DNA of 64,000 nucleotides. Source: Marinovum sp. Its GTDB lineage: Bacteria; Pseudomonadota; Alphaproteobacteria; Rhodobacterales; Rhodobacteraceae. The stretch is taken from the NCBI GenBank assembly GCA_022447495.1, contig JAKVBH010000023.1, forward strand, positions 1-64,000, given 5' to 3'. Shown piece after piece: positions 9,410-17,735 of the stretch (position 1 is the stretch's first letter; each line of letters starts with the position of its first letter). The position numbers and the translations under genes were made by a program. The notes beneath the pieces are model-generated. The model was not told the DNA's origin. It was given only the letters and a program-made list of their open reading frames with translations, and did not search any database.

Positions 9410-10681
9410 TCACGCGGGCGTTTCAAGGCATGCCATGTAAAAGCCGTCCATGCCGCCAAGGTCCGGCCAATAGTCAGGACGCAGGCGCAGCCCGCCCTCA
9501 GAGCTTTTCCAATTGGGGTCGATCCCGGTTTTGTCAAAAGCATCGGCGACAACATGCACACCTGGATGACGCTGCAAAAGCTCATCAACCTGCACTTCCC
9601 CCTCATCTGGAAGCAGAGAGCAGGTGCAGAACACGATGCGCCCGCCAGGTTTAACCAGCTTGATCGCGTGGTCGAGGAGGGTGGACTGCAACTCTATCAA
9701 ACCGCCTATCTCGGCGCCGTCTTTCGCATGCGGAAGATCCGGATGGCGTCGGATGGTACCCGTCGCGGAACACGGCGCGTCCAACAAGGCCGCATCGAAC
9801 AAAGGCGCGTCAAAGGTCAGGGCGTCGGCTTCGACCAAGTCTGCTTTCAACCCCATGCGGGTGAGGTTCTCTGACACGCGCTCCAATCGCGCCTGGGAGA
9901 TATCGAGCGCGGTGACATCCGCCCCCGCTGCCGCAAGTTGAAGCGTTTTGCCCCCCGGAGCGGCGCATAGATCCAGGACCCGTTTGCCGGAGACATCACC
10001 CAGGCCGCGCACGGGCAGGGCCGCAGCGGCATCTTGGATCCACCAATCGCCTTTTTTGAAGCCACGCAATTGGCTCACTTGTCCATACTCAGTCAAGCGC
10101 AAACTGCCTGTTGGAAGTCGATCTACATTCTCCGGCCACAGGGCTTCATCGGTTTTTGGAGAGATATCCAGCGGCGGGCGCATATGGTGGACCCGCTCCA
10201 TCTCGGCAACCGCCGGGGCACCCCAGGCGTCGACAAGAGGTTGGCGCAGCCATTTGGGAAGATGTGGCACGCGGAGTTCTTGCCATTTACCTGCGCCACC
10301 CGCTGCGACTTTGCGCAAGACAGCATTGATCAATCCGCCCAAAGCACCATGGCGCTTCGTGGCGCGGGCCAAGCCAACCGCTTCGTTCACCACGCCATGG
10401 GCATCACCGCCGAGGCAGATCTCGCAGGTGGCCAGGCGCAAGATTGTATGGATCGGCGTGGGGGGACGTTTGCGCAAAAAAGGTTTAAGCACACGGTCGC
10501 ATCGCTCCAGGTTTCGCAAGGTGTCATTGGCCAAGCGCTGCGCGCGCGCGCGCTCCGCAGCCGGAAGGCCCATCAAAATCGGCGCGTTCGCCACCTCGGA
10601 CATCAACCGCCGGTCTTGAAGAACTTTGTCCAAAAGCCAGATGGCCGCGCCGCGTGCCGTGGCATGTGATCGTTGGGCCAT
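9410..10681 (-). CDS. rsmB: RsmB/NOP family rRNA cytosine-C5 methyltransferase
   Basis: A 423-residue SAM-dependent methyltransferase expected to modify a cytosine of 16S rRNA. Residues 1-140 form the NusB-like RNA-binding domain (ARGAAIWLLDKVL, then RATKRHGALGGLINAVLR). The methyltransferase core follows, with VLDLCAAPGGKT (SAM binding), the catalytic-site LLDAPCSATG and the second cysteine in FCTCSLLPDEGE. An in-frame start at 10756 would overlap the divergent sdhAF4 gene, so the ATG at 10681 is chosen. It leads the heparinase-purH run. Confidence 0.9.
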   Translation of the reverse strand: MAQRSHATARGAAIWLLDKVLQDRRLMSEVANAPILMGLPAAERARAQRLANDTLRNLERCDRVLKPFLRKRPPTPIHTILRLATCEICLGGDAHGVVNEAVGLARATKRHGALGGLINAVLRKVAAGGAGKWQELRVPHLPKWLRQPLVDAWGAPAVAEMERVHHMRPPLDISPKTDEALWPENVDRLPTGSLRLTEYGQVSQLRGFKKGDWWIQDAAAALPVRGLGDVSGKRVLDLCAAPGGKTLQLAAAGADVTALDISQARLERVSENLTRMGLKADLVEADALTFDAPLFDAALLDAPCSATGTIRRHPDLPHAKDGAEIGGLIELQSTLLDHAIKLVKPGGRIVFCTCSLLPDEGEVQVDELLQRHPGVHVVADAFDKTGIDPNWKSSEGGLRLRPDYWPDLGGMDGFYMACLETPA

Positions 10682-10754
10682 TCGGTTAAGACTCCTAAAG
10701 CACCGCGCATCGGGCGGGCTTGTCTGATAATGGAATTCGCGTATATCGAAGGTC

Positions 10755-11000
10755 ATGGATCAGGAAAACCCATCGCCCCCTCCCGCCCAAGATACCGCAT
10801 CAGATCCGGTGCAAACAGAAGCAGAGCGCCGCGTCGCCCTTCCTGACGTTGCACGGCGCGCGCTTGAAGAGGCCGATGCACGCAAGGCTAAGGCCAAATC
10901 CGAAGAGACGTCTCTGCCCATCGAGTTGGGCGGACGCGACGGGCCAGAACCCGTGCGTTACGGCGATTGGGAGAAAAAAGGGATCGCGATCGATTTCTAG
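10755..11000 (+). CDS. DUF1674 protein, succinate dehydrogenase assembly factor 4 homologue
   Basis: An 81-residue protein with a disordered, Pro/Glu-rich N terminus and the diagnostic DUF1674 C terminus GPEPVRYGDWEKKGIAIDF. In mitochondria this family (SDHAF4/Sdh8) binds the flavinated SdhA subunit before it joins complex II; bacterial members are taken to do the same. It is divergent from rsmB with a 73 bp gap. No sdh genes are in the window. Confidence 0.88.
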   Translation: MDQENPSPPPAQDTASDPVQTEAERRVALPDVARRALEEADARKAKAKSEETSLPIELGGRDGPEPVRYGDWEKKGIAIDF

Positions 11001-11104
11001 CGAACGCTGTAGCGCGTCGCGAAACGATTGGATCACACCAACGCATACATGCGCCTGCTTTATATTCTTTTGGTACTCAACGTTTAAAAATATGCGCCAG
11101 TGCG

Positions 11105-11458
11105 TTAGCGCAGGCGAAAATCGGCGTAATCGCCGGCACCGCGATCAGACCTAAAGCGAATGCGGTTTCCGTCGGCGCTCACCTCTTGGCAATTATAACC
11201 AAGTTCGTCACCACCCCAGTAAAGATCGCGGCAAAAGTAGCCATCTTGCCAGGTCCAGCTGCCTTCAACTTCCCATGTCATCCCCATGCCGGTGATGCTA
11301 CCAGTTGGCAAGACTTCGAGGCGGACCAAAGGACGTCTGAGTGTCTTGCCATTGATCAACTCTACGAAGGCGGTCTTGCTATTCACTTTCGCAAGCTCGG
11401 CCTGAGCCAGTGCGGGCGCAGTCAGCGCCACAAATGCAATCATCCAAGTCCGCCACAT
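11105..11458 (-). CDS. Exported small protein of unknown function
   Basis: 117 residues. The first 20 are a signal peptide (hydrophobic run ending ALAQAEL). The mature part looks like a small beta-rich domain with two cysteines (YFCRDLYW and GYNCQEV), which could form a disulfide in the periplasm. I do not recognise the family. It lies downstream of dapB on the same strand with a 79 bp gap. Confidence 0.7.
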   Translation of the reverse strand: MWRTWMIAFVALTAPALAQAELAKVNSKTAFVELINGKTLRRPLVRLEVLPTGSITGMGMTWEVEGSWTWQDGYFCRDLYWGGDELGYNCQEVSADGNRIRFRSDRGAGDYADFRLR

Positions 11459-11537
11459 CTCACGTCTCCATCGGGTTTCGTGTGTATTTTACACATGATT
11501 ACGCATGAGCGAGGTATTTAGATTACACGAAATCCCT

Positions 11538-12362
11538 TCAGAGTCCTAAAACGTCCATCATGTCGTAGGCGCCGGGGCCTTTGTTCTGAGCCCAAAGCGC
11601 AGCTTTTAGAGCACCTCTAGCGAAAATACGCCGATCCGTAGCCAAGTGGCGCAAGACAATGCGCTCGCCGGCCGCTGCAAAGACAACGTCATGTTCGCCT
11701 ACAACGTCGCCACCGCGGATAACGGCGAATCCAATATCGCCTTTGCGCCTGGCACCGGTGATTCCATCACGCCCCCGATCGGCCGTGTCCGAAAGGCTCA
11801 CGCCTCGACCTGTTGCAGCGGCTTCACCAAGCATGAGGGCCGTTCCGGAGGGTGCATCAACTTTTTGATTGTGGTGGGCTTCGATGACTTCGATGTCGAA
11901 GTCCGCATCCAATGCGCGTGCCACTTGTTCGGTGAGCCGCGTGAGCAAATTGACCCCAAGAGACATATTGCCTGCGCGCACGATCGTGGCATGGCGGGCG
12001 GCGGCATCAAGGCGCGCAAGATGTTTTTCTTCGAAACCTGTGGTGCCGATGACATGCGCGATACGTGCCTGCGCTGCAAGATCGGCAAAGGCGACCGTGG
12101 CATCCGGCGCGGTGAAGTCGATCACACCCTGGGCTTGGGCGAACGCGTCCAACGGGTCATCGCCCACGACAACGCCCATGGCCCCTTGGCCCATGGCCGT
12201 GCCGATATCCTGGCCAATCCAGTCATGGCCGGGGCGCTCTAGCACAGCATGCAAACGGGCGGTTTCGCTCTCAGCGATGGTCTTGATGAGCATTTGCCCC
12301 ATGCGACCGGAGGCTCCGGTAACGACCAATCCAGGAAGCGTATGTTCTGGCGTGTCTGACAT
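11538..12362 (-). CDS. dapB: 4-hydroxy-tetrahydrodipicolinate reductase
   Basis: A 274-residue cytoplasmic NAD(P)H-dependent reductase for the second step of the diaminopimelate pathway. The Rossmann motif [10 protein letters not shown] is at the N terminus. The substrate-binding signature [15 protein letters not shown] includes the catalytic His and Lys, and the C-terminal region closes as usual (DVLGL). The frame could extend to 12473, but the ATG at 12362 has AAAGGTG about 8 bases upstream and gives the standard length. It is divergent from rbfA with a 97 bp gap. Confidence 0.96.
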   Translation of the reverse strand: MSDTPEHTLPGLVVTGASGRMGQMLIKTIAESETARLHAVLERPGHDWIGQDIGTAMGQGAMGVVVGDDPLDAFAQAQGVIDFTAPDATVAFADLAAQARIAHVIGTTGFEEKHLARLDAAARHATIVRAGNMSLGVNLLTRLTEQVARALDADFDIEVIEAHHNQKVDAPSGTALMLGEAAATGRGVSLSDTADRGRDGITGARRKGDIGFAVIRGGDVVGEHDVVFAAAGERIVLRHLATDRRIFARGALKAALWAQNKGPGAYDMMDVLGL

Positions 12363-12459
12363 AATGCGGGCACCTTTATTGCAATTGCGTGAGACCTGCG
12401 GGGTGATAGCCCCTCTTGCACGACTTGGCAAAGCGGCCATGAAGACGTATCTGCCACGT

Positions 12460-12855
12460 ATGGCGCGCAACAAATTCCATGATGGTCCCGGTCCCTCCCA
12501 ACGTCAGCTTCGCGTAGGCGAGTTGATCCGACGTACTTTGTCAGCAGTGTTGATGCGTGGGGATGTCCATGACCCGGAACTCAACCAACTGTCGATCACA
12601 GTGGGCGAGGTCCGCACGTCACCAGATCTCAAGATCGCCACCGTCTTTGTTGCTCCATTGGGCGGCGCAGGACGCGAGAACGTCATCGAACTTTTGGCGC
12701 GCAACAAGGCCGAGTTGCGCCGAGCGGTGTCAAAACAGATGACGTTGAAATACGCCCCAGATTTGCGGTTTCGGCTGGATGAAACATACGACCAAATGGA
12801 CAAAACCCGCGAGATGTTCGCCCAAGATGCGGTGCGCCGTGATTTGGAAGACTAG
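12460..12855 (+). CDS. rbfA: 30S ribosome-binding factor A
   Basis: A 131-residue KH-fold protein that binds the 30S subunit and helps mature the 5' end of 16S rRNA, important in cold growth. Family features include [13 protein letters not shown] at the N terminus, then [14 protein letters not shown] and [15 protein letters not shown]. An upstream in-frame ATG at 12439 would add 7 residues. Neither start has a clear ribosome site, so the start is uncertain. It heads the rbfA-truB-rpsO stretch. Confidence 0.93.
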   Translation: MARNKFHDGPGPSQRQLRVGELIRRTLSAVLMRGDVHDPELNQLSITVGEVRTSPDLKIATVFVAPLGGAGRENVIELLARNKAELRRAVSKQMTLKYAPDLRFRLDETYDQMDKTREMFAQDAVRRDLED

Positions 12856-12877
12856 AGCCTTTCAAGTTTTTGCTAAA

Positions 12878-13702
12878 ATGGCGCGCACAGCTTTTCACGT
12901 TGGAGTTCGTCTGAAACCGTTTCGGCGTCAGCGAGACGCCGCCAAAACGCAAGCCAATGCAAACTGGGCGTGCTATAGCCTGCTCCTACTATTGACACTT
13001 GGCGGCGGCGCAGCCTCAGCCGCCTCTTGTGAACGTGTGCAATTCGACGACCTCCTCTTCACCATATGCAGGGCAGACGCCACCCAAGATCGCATCGCGC
13101 TTTTCTTGAATGACGCCGACGGCGTGCCCCATTCGACCTTTGGGTCCGTCAATGAGGCCCTCGCTGAAGACGACCAAACGCTGATCTTTGCAATGAACGG
13201 CGGCATGTATCACGAAGATCGCGCGCCCGTAGGCCACTACATCGAAGACGGCGAGGAGACGATGCGCGTCATCCCGAACGCGGGCCCGGGCAACTTTGGC
13301 ATGCTTCCCAATGGTATCTTTTGTATTCGGAACGGCCGCGCGGATGTGATCGAGACGCTTGACTATGTGGATGCGAGCCCGGGCTGTCTTCACGCTACAC
13401 AATCTGGGCCAATGCTGGTCATCGATGGCGCCCTGCACCCGCGATTCCTCCCCGACAGCGCATCACGCTTCATCCGCAACGGGGTCGGGACATCAGCGGA
13501 TGGCGTGCAAGTTGTCTTTGCGATTTCAGACACCCCAGTGACATTTCACCAATTCGCGCGTCTTTTCCGTGATGCCCTGGACGTGCCCAACGCACTGTTT
13601 CTCGATGGCAATGTGTCTCGGCTATACGATGCCGCCTCAGGTCGGTCCGACTTTGGCCGGGCCATGGGCCCCATAATCGGCGTTGTGGGTGACGCGCCAT
13701 AG
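12878..13702 (+). CDS. Phosphodiester glycosidase family (DUF2233/NAGPA-like) exported protein
   Basis: A 274-residue protein. Positively charged residues at the N terminus precede a hydrophobic segment (about residues 29-46, ending ASAAS), so it is exported or anchored. The core matches the NAGPA/DUF2233 domain: [32 protein letters not shown] and [11 protein letters not shown]. Animal NAGPA removes GlcNAc from phosphodiesters; the bacterial substrate is unknown. A start 33 codons earlier would overlap rbfA; the ATG 23 bases after the rbfA stop is preferred. It lies between rbfA and truB. Confidence 0.85.
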   Translation: MARTAFHVGVRLKPFRRQRDAAKTQANANWACYSLLLLLTLGGGAASAASCERVQFDDLLFTICRADATQDRIALFLNDADGVPHSTFGSVNEALAEDDQTLIFAMNGGMYHEDRAPVGHYIEDGEETMRVIPNAGPGNFGMLPNGIFCIRNGRADVIETLDYVDASPGCLHATQSGPMLVIDGALHPRFLPDSASRFIRNGVGTSADGVQVVFAISDTPVTFHQFARLFRDALDVPNALFLDGNVSRLYDAASGRSDFGRAMGPIIGVVGDAP

Positions 13703-13764
13703 GACTTGACGGCCACTGGGTCTGCGCGATAGGCCCCCCGCTCATCTTGACAATGGAGGCAGAC

Positions 13765-14670
13765 ATGGCGCGCAAGCGTAAAGGGCGCGATATTTCCGGG
13801 TGGCTCATCGTGGACAAACCCGCAGGCGTCACCTCGACCTCCGTCGTGAACAAGGTCAAATGGGCGCTTGAGGCCAAAAAAGCAGGCCATGCTGGAACAC
13901 TGGACCCTTCTGCGACCGGCCTTCTGGCTGTGGCCCTCGGTGAGGCAACAAAAACCGTGCCCTATGTCACCGATGCGCTCAAAGCCTACAGCTTTGCCGT
14001 GCGCTGGGGCGCCGCCACAAACACCGATGATGCAGAAGGTGAAATTGTTGAGACCTCCAATCTGCGACCGACGGAAGACGCCATCAAAGAAGCCATCCCG
14101 GCTTTCCTAGGCGACATCATGCAGGTCCCACCCGCCTTTTCAGCCGTCAAAATCGATGGTGAGCGCGCCTACAAGAAAGCCCGCGATGGCGAAGAGCTCG
14201 AACTCTCGGCGCGCCCATTGTGGGTGGACGAGCTTTTGCTCGCGGACATCCCAGATGACGACACCGCCATCCTGGAAATGACCTGCGGAAAAGGTGGATA
14301 TGTGCGGTCCATAGCGCGTGATATGGGACGGAGGCTTGGTTGCTTTGGACACGTTGTCACCCTGCGGCGGCTTTGGTCAGGGCCATTCGACCTCAGCAAA
14401 TCCATGACCTGGGAACAGATCGAAACCATGGCGCGCACGCCCGCATTTGAAGACCACCTTCTGCCATTGGAACAAGGGCTAGAGGGCTTGCCAGAACTGC
14501 GCGCACTGGAGGGGTCCGCCGGGCGGTTGCGCAATGGCAATCCTGCTGAGGCGATTGGCGACGCGGAATTCGGGGACACGGTCTGGGTGAGCCATGAAGG
14601 TGCCGCTGTGGCGATTGGCACGTATCGCGGCGGGTTGGTTCAACCTCAACGCGTGATCGCAGCGCATTGA
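13765..14670 (+). CDS. truB: tRNA pseudouridine-55 synthase
   Basis: A 301-residue enzyme that makes the universally conserved pseudouridine 55 in the T loop of tRNA. The catalytic aspartate is D47 in [11 protein letters not shown]. Other family motifs are [11 protein letters not shown], the [12 protein letters not shown] block and [13 protein letters not shown]. The ATG at 13765 has GGAGG 7 bases upstream; an earlier ATG at 13747 overlaps that site and is rejected. Its stop overlaps the likely TTG start of the next gene. Confidence 0.97.
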   Translation: MARKRKGRDISGWLIVDKPAGVTSTSVVNKVKWALEAKKAGHAGTLDPSATGLLAVALGEATKTVPYVTDALKAYSFAVRWGAATNTDDAEGEIVETSNLRPTEDAIKEAIPAFLGDIMQVPPAFSAVKIDGERAYKKARDGEELELSARPLWVDELLLADIPDDDTAILEMTCGKGGYVRSIARDMGRRLGCFGHVVTLRRLWSGPFDLSKSMTWEQIETMARTPAFEDHLLPLEQGLEGLPELRALEGSAGRLRNGNPAEAIGDAEFGDTVWVSHEGAAVAIGTYRGGLVQPQRVIAAH

Positions 14671-15185
14671 GCTTGGAAATCCGCAAGCACGAATCCTTGG
14701 ACGGCACGAGATCGATCGCACACTTCTCGAAGTGCGGCGTTTATCGCTACCGTTTGTCTCGCATCTGGACGGACGCACCACCCTTGGCCTTCATTATGCT
14801 CAACCCTTCGACGGCGGATGAGCAAGCGAATGACCCGACCATCGCGCGGTGCGAAACGCGGGGCCGCGACTGGGGATTTGGCGGCATCGAGATCGTGAAC
14901 CTATTCGCCTATCGCGCGACTGATCCCAAAGACCTTAAAAAGGCCAAGTACCCTGAGGGTCCGGAAAACACGACGCATCTGACCAAAGCTCTTGATGATG
15001 CGGGGCTGATCCTCGCGGCATGGGGTGTGCATGGGGCCCATCGCGGCCAGGACCAAAAAGTTCTCGCCGATCTGACAAACTATGATCTGCATGTGTTGGG
15101 TCTGACAAAGGCCGGGCTTCCTCGGCATCCCCTCTATGTGGGTTACAACGTCAAGCCGCAGCCGTGGCATCTCAAACGATCCTGA
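14667..15185 (+). CDS. DUF1643 domain protein
   Basis: A 172-residue protein of the DUF1643 family, recognised by [26 protein letters not shown] and [15 protein letters not shown]. Function is unknown; the fold resembles nucleic-acid or nucleotide hydrolases, but I see no assigned catalytic motif. The start is a TTG overlapping the truB stop by 4 bases, which suggests translational coupling; a second TTG lies two codons on. It lies between truB and rpsO on the same strand. Confidence 0.8.
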   Translation: MSLEIRKHESLDGTRSIAHFSKCGVYRYRLSRIWTDAPPLAFIMLNPSTADEQANDPTIARCETRGRDWGFGGIEIVNLFAYRATDPKDLKKAKYPEGPENTTHLTKALDDAGLILAAWGVHGAHRGQDQKVLADLTNYDLHVLGLTKAGLPRHPLYVGYNVKPQPWHLKRS

Positions 15186-15295
15186 AATTTTACTTCCCTT
15201 ATGATCTGAATCAGCCTATACGCGCGGCTCCTCCAAGGGCCTTGCTGGACGACATCCCGGCTTGTGCCATTTCTCTAATCCCAAAGGAGACCCCG

Positions 15296-15565
15296 ATGTC
15301 GATCACAGCCGAAGAAAAAGCCCGCGTCATGAAAGAATACGCAACCAAGGACGGCGACACCGGTTCGCCCGAAGTCCAGGTTGCGATCCTCTCCTCGCGC
15401 ATTGCAACCCTGACTGAGCACTTCAAGACCCACAAAAAGGACAACCATTCCCGTCGTGGCCTCCTGAAGCTCGTGGCACAGCGCCGCAAATTGCTCGACT
15501 ATCTCAAGGCCAAAGAAGAGGCCCGGTACACCGACCTTATCAAACGCCTCGGCCTGCGCCGCTAA
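15296..15565 (+). CDS. rpsO: 30S ribosomal protein S15
   Basis: An 89-residue primary rRNA-binding protein of the small-subunit platform. The standard length and motifs are present ([34 protein letters not shown]). AAAGGAG lies 6 bases before the ATG at 15296; the in-frame extension to 15164 is not needed. A strong terminator follows at 15600, so rpsO is not read through into pnp as it is in many proteobacteria. Confidence 0.98.
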   Translation: MSITAEEKARVMKEYATKDGDTGSPEVQVAILSSRIATLTEHFKTHKKDNHSRRGLLKLVAQRRKLLDYLKAKEEARYTDLIKRLGLRR

Positions 15566-15599
15566 CCGCAGATAACCAAGACAGTTTAGCACATCGAGA

Positions 15600-15626
15600 G
15601 GGCCCCGCTGGGGCCCGATCTTTTTT
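15600..15626 (+). terminator. Rho-independent terminator of rpsO
   Basis: GGGCCCC (15600-15606) pairs with GGGGCCC (15610-15616) around a 3-base loop, followed by GATC and six T residues. It is located 34 bases after the rpsO stop. Confidence 0.92.
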
Positions 15627-15714
15627 GGGCATGTACCTTGGGTCCCGCAACTCCGCCGCGTTTTGAACGCCAATCTGGCCAACCCGTCTTGCCAGCCAGA
15701 TCGCTCAATCCGAA

Positions 15715-16944
15715 CTAGTCGATTACATTGTGTTCAGGCCCATAGGGAAAGCGAGTGATGTTCTCATTGCCGTCTTCGGTGATGATGAGAATATCGTGCT
15801 CGCGATACCCACCTGCCCCGGGTTGTCCTTCCGGGATTGTCAGCATTGGCTCCATAGAAATCACCATGCCCGGCTCTAGAACCGTGTCAATGTCTTCGCG
15901 CAATTCCAGCCCCGCCTCGCGGCCATAGTAGTGGCTTAAGACGCCGAAAGAATGCCCATATCCGAAGGTCCGGTACTGCAAGAGATCGCGCTCGGCGAAA
16001 AACTCGTTGATCGCATGGGCGACTTCCGCGCAGGACACACCTGGTTTCAGAAGGGTCATGCCGAACTCGTGGGCAGCCACATTTGCGTTCCAAATCTTCA
16101 AACTGGCTGCGTCGACATTACCGACAAAGAGTGTGCGCTCCAAAGCGGTATAATAGCCCGATATCATTGGGAAAGTGTTGAGGCTCAGGATGTCCCCTCG
16201 CTCTAGGTGCCGACCAGTGACGGGGTTATGCGCCCCATCCGTGTTGATGCCAGATTGGAACCAGACCCAGGTGTCGCGATACTCCGCATCAGGGAAACGC
16301 GCTGCAATGTCCAACTCCATGGCATCGCGACCAGCCATCGCAACGTCGATCTCGCGTACATCAGGTTGGATTGCATCCCGAACAGCATACCCACCAACAT
16401 CCGCGACTGCGGCGCCGGCTCGGATCAATTCAAGCTCCGCCGCAGACTTGTGGAACCGCTGTTTCATTGTCGCGGGCGCAATATCAATCGTCTGGGATGG
16501 TGACAGAAACGCATCCAGCAGGGCCTTTTGCGTCAATGACATGTGGTCACCCTCAAAGCCGATCACTTTGCCAGAACCGGTCACCGACACGATGGCGCGC
16601 CAGTAGTTGTTCCGCTGCCAATCTGTGTATGTGATATTGTCGCCATAGCACCGGCGCCAAGGTTGAGCGGCATCTATGCCGGCACTAAATGTCACTGTGT
16701 CAATTGCAGTCACCACTTGGGCGTAGGGCCGCCCAAAGGCACAATAAAGAAAGCCAGAATAGTACGCGACATTGTGCATGGAGGTCAGAACAACGGCGTC
16801 AATGCCTTGCTCTGCCATAACAGCGCGCAGTGCCGCCAACCGAGCCTCATATTCGGCCTCCGCAAAGGGCAGCAGCTTTTCGCCCTGATGAAAGCGGTAA
16901 AAATCGGGGCGTGCCACCCCATTCAAGTTGGATGTTCCGTCCAT
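15715..16944 (-). CDS. Creatinase (creatine amidinohydrolase), M24 fold
   Basis: A 409-residue pita-bread-fold protein. It hydrolyses creatine to sarcosine and urea if the assignment holds. The similarity to known creatinase runs along the whole chain, e.g. YYSGFLYCAFGRPYA, YTDWQRNNYW, the catalytic-His segment SGINTDGAHNPVTGR (His near 237), SLNTFPMISGYYTALERT, and a C-terminal block from YRTFGYGHSFG to GYREHDILI. It lacks the five metal ligands of M24 peptidases, consistent with creatinase, which is metal-free. The ATG at 16944 is chosen (AGGAG 7 bases upstream). It faces rpsO and lies between rpsO and pnp, an odd place. Sarcosine could be used by the dehydrogenases at 31.5-37.4 kb. Confidence 0.87.
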   Translation of the reverse strand: MDGTSNLNGVARPDFYRFHQGEKLLPFAEAEYEARLAALRAVMAEQGIDAVVLTSMHNVAYYSGFLYCAFGRPYAQVVTAIDTVTFSAGIDAAQPWRRCYGDNITYTDWQRNNYWRAIVSVTGSGKVIGFEGDHMSLTQKALLDAFLSPSQTIDIAPATMKQRFHKSAAELELIRAGAAVADVGGYAVRDAIQPDVREIDVAMAGRDAMELDIAARFPDAEYRDTWVWFQSGINTDGAHNPVTGRHLERGDILSLNTFPMISGYYTALERTLFVGNVDAASLKIWNANVAAHEFGMTLLKPGVSCAEVAHAINEFFAERDLLQYRTFGYGHSFGVLSHYYGREAGLELREDIDTVLEPGMVISMEPMLTIPEGQPGAGGYREHDILIITEDGNENITRFPYGPEHNVID

Positions 16945-17195
16945 CGGTTCACTCCTATTATCACCATTTTGATGTGCTGAGGAGTGCCCCATTGGTCGGG
17001 ATGCACCTTCCCTCACCGCTCAAAACGGAAAAGAAAGATCCCGGCGTTCAGGATGGGTGGGTTGGGAAACTCTGATGACAATTCATCAGCGGCGACGCCA
17101 TCGCCGGTCCGTGGCCCTGATTTAGATTGCAATGGACCTGCAAATCAATGGGAACGTTTCAATCCTTTCAATTTTCGAGCCTAGGGAAGAAACCC

Positions 17196-17537
17196 GTGTC
17201 TGCGAGCCAGACCTTCGAAACACAATCGGCCTTGGTCACACCGTTGAGCATTGTCGCAACGCAACATCGGCTTACGTTTCACGAAGCGGAAATGAGGGAT
17301 GAGATGCTCCAGGACAAACGAGGCGATCTTGATGCGGAGAAGCGCAAGAAGATACTGGACCGCATGGTCCGCGACCTTTCAGCGGGCCACCCCGATCTCT
17401 ATTATCAGCCGACAAGCCAAATTGCAGGTTATCTCATGGGCCACATCGACAAGGGCACCGATCTTAACAAGGACGAGCGCGACCTTTTGAGCGGCTTGTC
17501 GCAGCGCGATATCGAAGTGCTGCTCAGCCTGAACTGA
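17196..17537 (+). CDS. Small protein of unknown function upstream of pnp
   Basis: About 113 residues if it starts at the GTG at 17196 (AGGGAAGA lies 5 bases upstream); an in-frame ATG at 17148 would add 16 residues. The sequence is charged and helical, with TFHEAEMRDEM, a Lys-rich stretch (EKRKKILDRMV) and a C-terminal LSGLSQRDIEVLLSLN. No signal peptide or membrane segment is seen. I do not recognise a family. It lies between the divergent creatinase gene and pnp. Confidence 0.65.
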   Translation: MSASQTFETQSALVTPLSIVATQHRLTFHEAEMRDEMLQDKRGDLDAEKRKKILDRMVRDLSAGHPDLYYQPTSQIAGYLMGHIDKGTDLNKDERDLLSGLSQRDIEVLLSLN

Positions 17538-17689
17538 CGAGGATTCTGCGCGCCAACAGGCAGCGGAAACTCAACGCTTTCCAATTGCTGTCAAACACGC
17601 TAATGGCGAACCATCTGAGACGTGACGCTTTGACCCCGGCGCATGAGATGATCTTTGGGGTCGGCGGCAATGGGGCCGCCAACGAAAAT

Positions 17690-17720
17690 GGGAGACCCGG
17701 GAGGGCCCGGGAGTGCTCCC
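17690..17720 (+). promoter_or_regulatory. Hairpin in the pnp leader
   Basis: GGGAG-A-CCCGGG (17690-17701) can fold onto CCCGGG-AGTG-CTCCC (17706-17720) around an AGGG loop. A second hairpin with arms GGCGGC/GCCGCC lies just upstream at 17663-17680. Both are in the 5' leader, 15 bases or more before the pnp start. In E. coli a leader stem cut by RNase III mediates PNPase autoregulation; a similar role here is an inference. Confidence 0.5.
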
Positions 17721-17735
17721 TTATAGGAAACGCTG

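Noticed and set aside
11869-12459. Long N-terminal extension of the rbfA frame across dapB
   Set aside because: The extension is antisense to dapB, is low-complexity, and RbfA has its normal length from the ATG at 12460.
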